32,368 bases of DNA. It comes from Acidobacteriota bacterium. GTDB lineage: Bacteria > Acidobacteriota > UBA6911. The stretch covers positions 1 through 32,368 of the forward strand of contig JAFNAG010000009.1 in NCBI GenBank assembly GCA_017860135.1, read 5' to 3'. Below the pieces are notes generated by a model. It was given only the letters and a program-made list of their open reading frames with translations. It was not told the origin of the DNA and made no database searches. Position numbers and translations under genes: made by a program. Below, piece by piece: positions 16,351 to 22,928 of this stretch (its first letter is position 1; each line of letters begins with the position of its first letter).

Positions 16351-17694
16351 CTACGGTTTCCTCAGGTTGTATCTGTGAATCTTGTTGTACAGCGTCACGC
16401 GGTCGATTTCAAGAATCTCGGCGGACCGTGAAATGTTCCAGTTGTTCTGGGCCAGGACCTGAGCGATGTGGAGCTTTTCGACTGCCGCCAGCGATCCGGA
16501 ACGGGGCATGTTGTTCTTTTCCGACAACCGGAAGGGAAGATCCTCAGGCAAAATCGACGGCGGCCTGCCCACCACCATGGCCCTCTCGATCGCATTTCCC
16601 AGTTCGCGCACATTCCCGGGCCAGTTGTACCGCACCAGGACATCCATGGCCTCGGGTGAAATGGAGGCAACGGACTTCGCCATCGCACGGGCGTACTTCC
16701 TGACAAAGTAGTTGACAAGCAAAGGTATGTCCGACTTCCGTTCTCTGAGGGGCGGCACGACAATCGTAAATGCGTTCAGCCGGTAATATAAGTCCTCGCG
16801 GAATGTGTTCTCCTGAATGGCTTTCTCGAGATCCTTGTTCGTTGCGCAGATGATCCGGAAATCGACCTTGACGTTCTCGTTGCCGCCGACCCGGGTGAAC
16901 TGCTTGGTCTCGAGGGCTCTCAACAAATCCACCTGAGGCTTCATCCCTACATTGCCGATTTCGTCCAGGAACAGGGTTCCCTGATCGGCCAGCTCAAGCT
17001 TACCTTTGCGCCGATACCGAGCGCCCGTAAAGGCTCCTCTCTCATAGCCGAACAGTTCGCTTCCGAGCACCCCCTCCGGCACGGCTCCGCAATTGATGGT
17101 TACAATCGGAAGATACCGCCGCTCGCTGTTGCTGTGAATGGCACGCGCGATCAACTCCTTCCCCGTGCCGCTTTCACCGCGGATCATGACAGTGGTGTCC
17201 GTGCGTGCTACCGTCTCAATGAGCTGAAACACTTTCTCCATCGATGGCGACTCGCCGATGATCTCATCCAGTCTGGGCATCTCGGCGATCTGTTCCCTGA
17301 GCTTGACGTTCTCCTGCATCATCGCGCGCTGCTTGACGGCATTCCGGATCAAATGGGAGAGGTAGTCCGGGTCGACCGGCTTAGTCACATAATCGAAGGC
17401 GCCTGACTTGAGGGCCTGGACAGCAGTGTCGACAGATCCGTGAGCTGTGATGAAAATGACCGCCGCCAGGGGATCAACCTCCCGGATGCGCTGTTGCAGC
17501 TCCATGCCGTCCATCCCGGGCATCTTGATGTCCAGCAGGATGATGTCCCAGAGCTGCGCCTGGAGCTGACGGATGGCTGCCGACGCATCCTCCGCTGCTC
17601 CCACGTGATATCCGTCCTCGAGGAACCACTTGGTCAGCGATTCCCTCACCATCCTTTCGTCGTCGACAATAAGAATCGAAGTACGATTGCTCAT
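16351..17694 (-). CDS. NtrC-family sigma54-dependent response regulator
   Basis: 447-aa enhancer-binding activator. The receiver domain (about 5-120) has DDE pocket and Asp55 in IILLDIKMPGMDG. The AAA+ sigma54-interaction domain (about 143-370) has Walker A GESGTGKE (173-180), an intact GAFTGA loop (220-225) for sigma54 contact, the DEIGNVG Walker B and an LNAFTIVVPPLRER arginine-finger region. A Fis-type HTH ends the protein (NISRSAEILEIDRVTLYNKI). No histidine kinase adjoins it, so the partner is encoded elsewhere. GAGGTG precedes the ATG. The upstream gene on the same strand is the GcvH-like protein, 175 bp away. Confidence 0.95.
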   Translation of the reverse strand: MSNRTSILIVDDERMVRESLTKWFLEDGYHVGAAEDASAAIRQLQAQLWDIILLDIKMPGMDGMELQQRIREVDPLAAVIFITAHGSVDTAVQALKSGAFDYVTKPVDPDYLSHLIRNAVKQRAMMQENVKLREQIAEMPRLDEIIGESPSMEKVFQLIETVARTDTTVMIRGESGTGKELIARAIHSNSERRYLPIVTINCGAVPEGVLGSELFGYERGAFTGARYRRKGKLELADQGTLFLDEIGNVGMKPQVDLLRALETKQFTRVGGNENVKVDFRIICATNKDLEKAIQENTFREDLYYRLNAFTIVVPPLRERKSDIPLLVNYFVRKYARAMAKSVASISPEAMDVLVRYNWPGNVRELGNAIERAMVVGRPPSILPEDLPFRLSEKNNMPRSGSLAAVEKLHIAQVLAQNNWNISRSAEILEIDRVTLYNKIHRYNLRKP

Positions 17695-17869
17695 AACACC
17701 TCGAAACCCAGCCCTGACTCATGAGGTGGATTTCCTTCCCTCCATCCTGGGACGAGGCATTGCAGCCGGAGGAAAAGCAAGAACAAACACCGTTTCTTTG
17801 CCTGGCTCAGTCTGGACCGAAGCCGTCCCGCCGGGCTCTGTTGTTTCCGTGTGGCGGCAGTCGGCTTGC

Positions 17870-18631
17870 TTATCTCCGACTCCAACCGTATGCCTCGCGG
17901 ACAATGTCAAAATAGCGGGATGGGCCGAGGACTTCGCAGAGATTCTGCAGCATTTCACCTCCGTCAGCCTGAGCAGGGCCTGCAGCCCGGCGCTTGCCGC
18001 GCATGGCCCTGTTGAGGGAAGCCAGAAACCGCTTGCGGTCGGCAGCGAACTTCGGGCGCGCGTCGTCGGCCGCATATAGGTCTTTTGTAACTTCGTCCGG
18101 TGTATCGAGGTCCAGTTCGCAGAGCCATCCCCCGCCAAACGGATCAAGGCAGAGCATGTGCGGCTTTGCGACCAGGTCGTGATTAATCCTGCGGACGATA
18201 CCGTCCAGGGGAGCCTCCAGGGGCAGAGTTCCCCCATCCATGATCAGCCACACGAACGATTGGCCCCTTAGAACATGCTGTTCAGGGGATGGGAAGACGA
18301 TCGCTTTCACCGTCAGCAGGGCCTGGGACAGCCCCGCCTCAATGCCGAAGCGGACCCTCCCGTCGTCGATGTAACACCCCCACAAATGGTTTCGGCTGTA
18401 ACGATAGCCTTCCTCCGGGATCTGCTGCAGCGTTGTAGAAGCAGGAATTGCGTGTTCCTCGTCCAATCCCGGAATGCGCGAAGGGAATCGCCTGGTAATC
18501 GCCGCATCCAACGGGCAGTCGTCGCAATCCAGTGTCCGGTCACAGAGTCGATACGCCAGCACACCGGCTGTCATCCAGACGCACCGCAGCTCTCCAGCAG
18601 GGATTAGATGAAAACGGTTTGCGGTATCCAT
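17870..18631 (-). CDS. GcvH-like protein with Cys-rich N-terminus, lipoyl lysine absent
   Basis: 253-aa protein. The N-terminal segment has four cysteines at 17, 30, 36 and 39 (CVWMTAGVLAYRLCD, DCDDCPLD), suited to a metal or Fe-S site. Residues about 76-180 match the fold of glycine cleavage H protein: YSRNHLWGCYIDDGRVRFGI, then GIVRRINHDLVAKPHMLC and DPFGGGWLCEL. Where H protein has ESVKA with the lipoylated Lys, this protein has MDGGT, so it cannot carry lipoate there. The C-terminal 70 residues are polar and helical. GcvH-like proteins with such an N-terminus occur near sigma54 regulators in other bacteria, to my recollection. GGAGGT lies 7 nt before the ATG. Function unknown; a redox-linked sensor is a guess. 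Confidence 0.75.
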   Translation of the reverse strand: MDTANRFHLIPAGELRCVWMTAGVLAYRLCDRTLDCDDCPLDAAITRRFPSRIPGLDEEHAIPASTTLQQIPEEGYRYSRNHLWGCYIDDGRVRFGIEAGLSQALLTVKAIVFPSPEQHVLRGQSFVWLIMDGGTLPLEAPLDGIVRRINHDLVAKPHMLCLDPFGGGWLCELDLDTPDEVTKDLYAADDARPKFAADRKRFLASLNRAMRGKRRAAGPAQADGGEMLQNLCEVLGPSRYFDIVREAYGWSRR

Positions 18632-18656
18632 GAGGTGACCTCCGCACGAGCTGTAA

Positions 18657-18671
18657 GAAATAATTGTGCCA
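18657..18671 (-). promoter_or_regulatory. Imperfect sigma54-like site upstream of the GcvH-like gene
   Basis: Minus strand TGGCAC (18666-18671), 5 nt and TTTC (18657-18660), against the consensus TGGCAC-N5-TTGC. The -24 GG is kept, but the -12 GC is TC, which normally weakens sigma54 binding strongly. Interesting only because a sigma54 activator is the next gene. An overlapping sigma70 reading (TTGATT-19-CACAAT, extended TG) is equally possible. Confidence 0.25.
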
Positions 18672-19040
18672 GAACCTGATACTGGAGAATCAACCTTATA
18701 ATATATTTATATACAGTCATTTGCCATATTTTCCCCTCGGGACTTCCGATAATCCTCATCCGACAGACTGCTGATTAAGTCAACAGTCAGGGCGTTAAAC
18801 CCAGGTCAGCGGCGATAATGTATTGAAGTAAAAACGCTTCAGAACATGATGACATATTCATCACCCATTGTTGAAAAAACCTCCAACTCGATGATTTTCT
18901 GGCGAGGAAGCGCAAGAGTCAAGTCGGCTTCAGTCTGAACTGTCGGATGGACCGTAAACAGTCTGCCGCAGCCTCCAGAGCGGGAGGGCGACTGCATCCT
19001 TGGATCGTTTGAACTCTCTTGCTTCCAGGGCAGGATCGTC

Positions 19041-19049
19041 TGATACAAT
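19041..19049 (+). promoter_or_regulatory. Extended -10 promoter abutting the ttcA start
   Basis: TGATACAAT (TGn plus TACAAT at 19044-19049) ends 8 nt before the ATG at 19058; a TTGCTT sits 19 nt further up. The first purine at the expected start point is the A of the ATG, pointing to a leaderless mRNA. Confidence 0.5.
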
Positions 19050-19057
19050 CTCCGCTC

Positions 19058-19831
19058 ATGGATGGAATCATGAGGCTGAAAAAGCGGCTCCTGCGATGTG
19101 TTGGGGAGGCGATCGCCGACTATGGAATGATTCTCGAGGGTGACCGGGTGATGGTGTGTTTGAGCGGAGGCAAGGACAGTTACACGCTGCTCAGCCTGCT
19201 GCGGGACCTGCAAGTCCGGTCGCCGGTACGGTTCGACCTGCTTGCCGTGTGCCTGGACCAGAGCCAGCCCGGATTCCCGGTTCACGTGATGGACAGGCAT
19301 CTTCGGGATGAAGGAATTCCCTACCGCATTGTGAGGCGGGATACATATTCGGTCGTGATCCGCAAGATACCGAAGGGTAAGACTACGTGTTCTCTCTGTT
19401 CCAGGTTGAGGCGGGGAGTCTTATATGGTCTGGCTGTGGAGGAAGGCTGCACCAAGGTGGCATTGGGGCACCATGCAGACGACATACTGGAAACGCTGCT
19501 GCTGAACCTGTTTTATAATGGATCCATCAAGGCGATGCCGGCGATCCTCAAGAGTTCCGACGGCCGCAATACAGTAATCCGCCCCCTCGCCTACTGTTGG
19601 GAAAAGGACATTTCCGAATATGCCAGGCAGCGGCAATTCCCGATCATTCCCTGCAGTCTCTGCGGATCTCAGGAGCACCAGAAGCGCAGGCGCATGCGGC
19701 GGTTGATAGACGATCTGCAGCGGGAGAATCCCCGGGTCCGCGAGTCGATGCTCGCAGCACTGGGCAGAGTGACTCCCAGTCATCTCATGGATCGTGTGCT
19801 GTATGATTTTCGCCTCATGAAGGGTCGCTGA
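19058..19831 (+). CDS. ttcA: tRNA 2-thiocytidine(32) synthetase, TtcA family
   Basis: PP-loop ATPase that thiolates C32 of certain tRNAs using a [4Fe-4S] cluster. The 257-aa protein has the PP-loop [15 protein letters not shown] near residue 35-45, the first CxxC in [13 protein letters not shown], the [16 protein letters not shown] motif and a third-cysteine region [28 protein letters not shown] also matches the family N-terminus. Starts at 19058 and 19070 are both possible and lack a clear ribosome site. I prefer 19058 because the extended -10 would make it the first transcribed codon. The track start (19019, TTG) lies inside the promoter. Convergent with the pseudouridine synthase gene. Confidence 0.93.
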   Translation: MDGIMRLKKRLLRCVGEAIADYGMILEGDRVMVCLSGGKDSYTLLSLLRDLQVRSPVRFDLLAVCLDQSQPGFPVHVMDRHLRDEGIPYRIVRRDTYSVVIRKIPKGKTTCSLCSRLRRGVLYGLAVEEGCTKVALGHHADDILETLLLNLFYNGSIKAMPAILKSSDGRNTVIRPLAYCWEKDISEYARQRQFPIIPCSLCGSQEHQKRRRMRRLIDDLQRENPRVRESMLAALGRVTPSHLMDRVLYDFRLMKGR

Positions 19832-19844
19832 ACAGCCCCGGGGG

Positions 19845-19903
19845 CTCAGGTTGGTGCAGGCCTTTCACTCTTGAAAGGAGTCCCGGGGAAGGCAGGGGCC
19901 TGC
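19845..19903. terminator. Nested hairpins between convergent ttcA and pseudouridine synthase genes
   Basis: GCAGGCC (19856-19862) pairs with GGCCTGC (19897-19903). Inside it CTTTC (19862-19866) pairs with GAAAG (19873-19877) around a 6-nt loop. A GCCCC/GGGGC dyad precedes it. The position between converging stops suggests a two-way terminator, though T-runs are lacking. Confidence 0.35.
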
Positions 19904-20770
19904 TCACCGCTTTTCGGGCAGGTACCGGATAAACTCCGGCGGGATCCTGGTTTTGTGCAGGATGTGCGTGCCGTGGACCGGGTGACTGAATCCCAGAAGG
20001 CACGCATGCAAGCCTAATCGGCCCATGGGATTCACCCCGCTCCCATAGGCCCGGTCTCCCACGATGGGGTGTCCGGACTCGGAGAGATGAACGCGGATCT
20101 GGTTCTTTCTTCCCGTCTCGAGCGTCACTTCCAGAGAAGTGAGCTGCGGGAAGCGCCGCAGCACACGGAAATGGGTGATTGCCTCCTTTCCGGATGCGGG
20201 GTCGGCGGTGGAATGCATTCTCTGCACCCGGTTTTCAGCCAGATAGCTTCGGATCGTGCCGTGATCAGGTTTCACCCGGCCTTCCACGATCGCCCAATAT
20301 ATGCGCTGGATGTCGTGCCGGCTGAACATGTTCTTCAGCTGTGTCTGGATGGTCTGTGATTTGGCGAAAACCAGAACGCCGCTGGCAAACTTGTCCAGAC
20401 GATGCACAATGAACAACCTCTGCCTGTTGTTGCGGGCTTTCAGGTATTGGAGAAGATAGGCGAAGGCAGTTCGTTGACGTTCGTGCTTCGTAGCCACCGT
20501 GAGCAATCCCGCGGGCTTCTCGACCACAAGGAGGGCTTCATCCTCGAACGCGATCGTGATGCCATGAAGCGGCGGCGAGGGGACTTCGTGCGATGTGATT
20601 TCCACCAGATCACCCGGAGCCAACCTGAGGGAGGCGATCTTGGCGGGCAGGCCATTGAGGCGCACGCGCCCACGCTCAAGCATCTGACGTAATGTCCGAT
20701 TGGATGTGCTGGGGACCAGGACTCGAACCGCTTCTAGAAGAGAACTTTCTGCCGGAAGTAAGAGTTTCAC
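19904..20770 (-). CDS. RluA-family RNA pseudouridine synthase
   Basis: 288-aa enzyme that isomerises uridine in rRNA or tRNA. An N-terminal S4 RNA-binding domain (SNRTLRQMLERGRVRLNGLP, residues about 20-60) precedes the catalytic domain with LLVVEKPAGLLTV. The active-site motif is IVHRLDKFASG (catalytic Asp; the family usually has HRLDxxTSG), and LETGRKNQIRVHL and HPIVGDRAYG follow. The target site cannot be assigned. The start is a GTG at 20770 with GGAG just upstream. It begins directly after the TAG of the preceding zinc-ribbon gene (TAG GTG, zero gap), so the two are probably translationally coupled. Confidence 0.92.
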   Translation of the reverse strand: MKLLLPAESSLLEAVRVLVPSTSNRTLRQMLERGRVRLNGLPAKIASLRLAPGDLVEITSHEVPSPPLHGITIAFEDEALLVVEKPAGLLTVATKHERQRTAFAYLLQYLKARNNRQRLFIVHRLDKFASGVLVFAKSQTIQTQLKNMFSRHDIQRIYWAIVEGRVKPDHGTIRSYLAENRVQRMHSTADPASGKEAITHFRVLRRFPQLTSLEVTLETGRKNQIRVHLSESGHPIVGDRAYGSGVNPMGRLGLHACLLGFSHPVHGTHILHKTRIPPEFIRYLPEKR

Positions 20771-21184
20771 CTAACTCCGGTTGCAGATCAGCAGTTTCGT
20801 GGAATCGGCGAAGCGTACGGTGATTTTATTGGGGGGAGTGAAAGACTGGACGCACCCCAAGCCGAACACTCCGTGTTCGATCCAGTCCCCCTCTCCAAAG
20901 CTGCCCGACATACTGTACGGCTTGTGAGGCTTCCCAGCTGCCTCCTGCATGACCTCAGACCAGGTTTGCCGGGTTCGTTTGCCGGGGGATTTCGTCTTCG
21001 GCTTTTTCGGGGCAGCAGTTTTCGATACAGGCTTCTGGGCTCTGTAGTTATGCTCACCGCTGCAAGTGTTGCACTTGACTCGGCGCGGCTTTGCGCCTTC
21101 CATACTCACAACTGTATGGGCGAGCACAATCTTGCACTTTGTGCAATAAGCCTCGACATCCGATCCGGCAGCAATCTTCTTCAT
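20771..21184 (-). CDS. Zinc-ribbon protein with CarD/Tudor-like C-terminus
   Basis: 137-aa protein of unknown function. The N-terminal zinc ribbon (YCTKCKIVLAHTVV ... VKCNTCSGEHNY, residues about 13-46) is followed by a basic, Pro/Lys-rich linker (KTAAPKKPKTKSPGKRTRQ). A C-terminal SH3/Tudor-like patch ends the protein (GDWIEHGVFGLGCVQSFTPPNKITVRF), resembling the H-x-FG-x-G-x-V motif of CarD and UvrD/PcrA tails. This suggests binding of RNA, DNA or RNA polymerase. GAGG lies 7 nt before the ATG. It is the first gene of a two-gene unit with the pseudouridine synthase and has its own extended -10 promoter. Confidence 0.8.
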   Translation of the reverse strand: MKKIAAGSDVEAYCTKCKIVLAHTVVSMEGAKPRRVKCNTCSGEHNYRAQKPVSKTAAPKKPKTKSPGKRTRQTWSEVMQEAAGKPHKPYSMSGSFGEGDWIEHGVFGLGCVQSFTPPNKITVRFADSTKLLICNRS

Positions 21185-21222
21185 GGGAAATCCTCGAATT
21201 TTTATTTAGCTGTCAATCGAAA

Positions 21223-21231
21223 AGTATATCA
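21223..21231 (-). promoter_or_regulatory. Extended -10 promoter for the zinc-ribbon/pseudouridine synthase unit
   Basis: Minus strand TGATATACT (TGn plus TATACT at 21223-21228). No good -35 is present, as usual for extended -10 promoters. The leader is about 32 nt with GAGG before the ATG at 21184. Confidence 0.55.
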
Positions 21232-21341
21232 CAAACGAGGTGCGCTTGTCGGGAATTTAAGCTATTTCAGCAGTAAAGGGGATTGGGGGGACAAAGTCCC
21301 GCCAGCCTGAGGAATCGCGACCGCAGCCCCGTGAGGCCGGC

Positions 21342-22733
21342 TCAATTGGAGAGTCTGCTGGACATGCTGGCCATAAATCGGCGGATTTCGTCCAGGTTCT
21401 CGCGGATCAGGCATATGTCGTCCTGTGCCGGCATGCTGCCGGCCACCGTCTTGCCGGATGCCGCCGATCCGGAGAGGTGATGCGTCAGGGCCTGCAACTG
21501 CGAATGCATCTGGGACATGTCCCCCCGCAGTTTTTCGATCTCGCATCCCTGCTCGGCTATCTTTTGCGGCGCCCCGTTCGTGGCGGTGCAGACCTGTTCG
21601 AGCATCCGTGTCAGCGGCTGGTACTGTTGGTCGAGCCGGCTGAGCTGGGATGCCTGTGATTCCAACCTCTCCGGGAGCGCCCCGAGTGACTGTACTGTTT
21701 CCTCGAGCTTCGAGCGCAGACTGCTGAGCTGGGATCGCACCTCCTGCTGCTCCTCACAGTGCAATCTGCCGGCCGCCGCCATTTCCTCGCGCAACGAGCT
21801 GACCTCTATCGCAGGAGAGGCTTCCGGCGCAGAATCTGCAGCGGCGGCACACGACTCCAGAGAATCGATGCGCTCATATGCCCTGCGGACTTCAGCTCCG
21901 AGCGCCCTCACCTCCTTTTGGAGTTCGCCAATCTTCACCGAAGTGCCGAGCGTCGATTCCTTCCGGACGCTCTCGGTGACCTGCTGAAGCGCTTCAATCA
22001 TGTCTCGCATCACCAGGTGGTTCTTCTTCAGCTCCCCGATCTCCGTATAACGGACCGTTACATTCTGGAGCGCGGTCTTCAGCTCTTCGAGATTCTTTGA
22101 AACCGCGCTGAGTTGCGCCGAAGGCCCATTGGTTGTGATTTTCTCTCCCATTTCGATCAGGGCGGTCACCCGATCTTCGACGTCTGCCAAACGCCCTTCC
22201 AGCCTGGGAAGCAGCCTCATAATCTCCGGATCGATCCGGGAGGCCGCCTCGGCGCGTGAGTCCACCATCCGCTCGATTTGTTCTGTCCGCAGGCAAAGCG
22301 CGTCGATTCTCTGCACCTCCTGCTTCAAGGCATCAAAGTCCTGGACGTTTGGTGAAGGCGGGAGTGCAGACAACTCCAGCACACGGCTGCGAATCTCCTC
22401 CTGGTGTTTGGAGGTCTCTGCCTGGAGTTCCTGCAGGCGATCCTCGAGTGCCCGGATTTCACTGCGAATGCGCCTGCGTTCGGCCCGCTCAAATTCCAAT
22501 TCCGTGAACCTTTGCTGGAGCGTTTTCAGATTCTGCTGAACTTCAAGAAGCTGCGGCAGGAGTGGAACAGCAAGCTCTTGTTGGGAAGACCCGTTTCCTG
22601 CGGCCTGCGGTTCCTGGATTTCCGGCTGTGTTCCCGGCTCGTGGTGGAGGGCAAGGTACTTGGCAAACACGACACCGCACCTCTTGCAGTCCGTCCCTTC
22701 CTCCTGGATAAATCCGCACTTTGGACAATTCAC
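21342..22733 (-). CDS. Long coiled-coil protein with N-terminal zinc ribbon
   Basis: 463-aa protein. It opens with a zinc ribbon (MNCPKCGFIQEEGTDCKRCG, residues 1-20) and continues with FAKYLALHH. From about residue 60 to the end it is mostly helical coiled coil with regular hydrophobic spacing (LLPQLLEVQQNLKTLQQRF, IRSEIRALEDRLQELQAET, and repeats of similar type), broken near 125 and 290. No membrane helix is visible. It may be a structural or tethering protein; function unknown. The start is GTG at 22733 with a GGAG about 10 nt upstream. Divergent from polA over 195 bp. Confidence 0.82.
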   Translation of the reverse strand: MNCPKCGFIQEEGTDCKRCGVVFAKYLALHHEPGTQPEIQEPQAAGNGSSQQELAVPLLPQLLEVQQNLKTLQQRFTELEFERAERRRIRSEIRALEDRLQELQAETSKHQEEIRSRVLELSALPPSPNVQDFDALKQEVQRIDALCLRTEQIERMVDSRAEAASRIDPEIMRLLPRLEGRLADVEDRVTALIEMGEKITTNGPSAQLSAVSKNLEELKTALQNVTVRYTEIGELKKNHLVMRDMIEALQQVTESVRKESTLGTSVKIGELQKEVRALGAEVRRAYERIDSLESCAAAADSAPEASPAIEVSSLREEMAAAGRLHCEEQQEVRSQLSSLRSKLEETVQSLGALPERLESQASQLSRLDQQYQPLTRMLEQVCTATNGAPQKIAEQGCEIEKLRGDMSQMHSQLQALTHHLSGSAASGKTVAGSMPAQDDICLIRENLDEIRRFMASMSSRLSN

Positions 22734-22762
22734 GATAAAGGACTCCGCATAGCAATAGTTGA

Positions 22763-22776
22763 ACGAATCAATTCGT
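22763..22776. promoter_or_regulatory. Palindrome ACGAAT-CA-ATTCGT in the divergent polA region
   Basis: A perfect 6-bp inverted repeat with a 2-nt centre, between the coiled-coil gene and polA. It could be an operator. It shares the CGAATT core seen in the 15323 inverted repeat. Confidence 0.3.
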
Positions 22777-22834
22777 GTCTTCTAATTCATCGGCCGGGAC
22801 TTCGGGGATCTTCACCAGAAAAACCCATGCTTCA

Positions 22835-22843
22835 TGTTACAAT
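22835..22843 (+). promoter_or_regulatory. Extended -10 promoter for polA
   Basis: TGTTACAAT (TGn plus TACAAT at 22838-22843); the -35 is not clear. The leader to the ATG at 22929 is about 80 nt. Confidence 0.5.
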
Positions 22844-22928
22844 GCTCTGCAGCCCCGGATCCAAATGGCCCCGGTTCGCCGGGCGCACGCCAAGTGCCTG
22901 GACGTATCTTGTTTTTCTTGAGGAACAT

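Larger units (their letters stand above)
18632..19057. other. 426-bp divergent intergenic region between GcvH-like gene and ttcA
   Basis: No gene I can support. There is a marked AT-rich block at 18691-18720 (CTTATAATATATTTATATAC). Leftward control elements are the TGGCAC site at 18657-18671 or a TTGATT-19-CACAAT pair overlapping it. The ttcA promoter lies at 19041. The last part of minus ORF 18839..19300 falls here, but most of that ORF lies antisense to ttcA. Confidence 0.55.

Noticed and set aside
18839-19300. 153-aa minus ORF upstream of and across ttcA
   Set aside because: Most of it is antisense to ttcA and the remainder has no ribosome site or recognisable motif.
22763-22776. Palindrome before polA as a LexA-type SOS box
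   Set aside because: Its sequence (ACGAATCAATTCGT) does not fit CTGT-N8-ACAG or the GAAC-N4-GTTC type.
22404-22928. 175-residue N-terminal extension of polA in the track
   Set aside because: The frame is only open because it lies opposite the coiled-coil gene. PolA begins normally at 22929 with a ribosome site.
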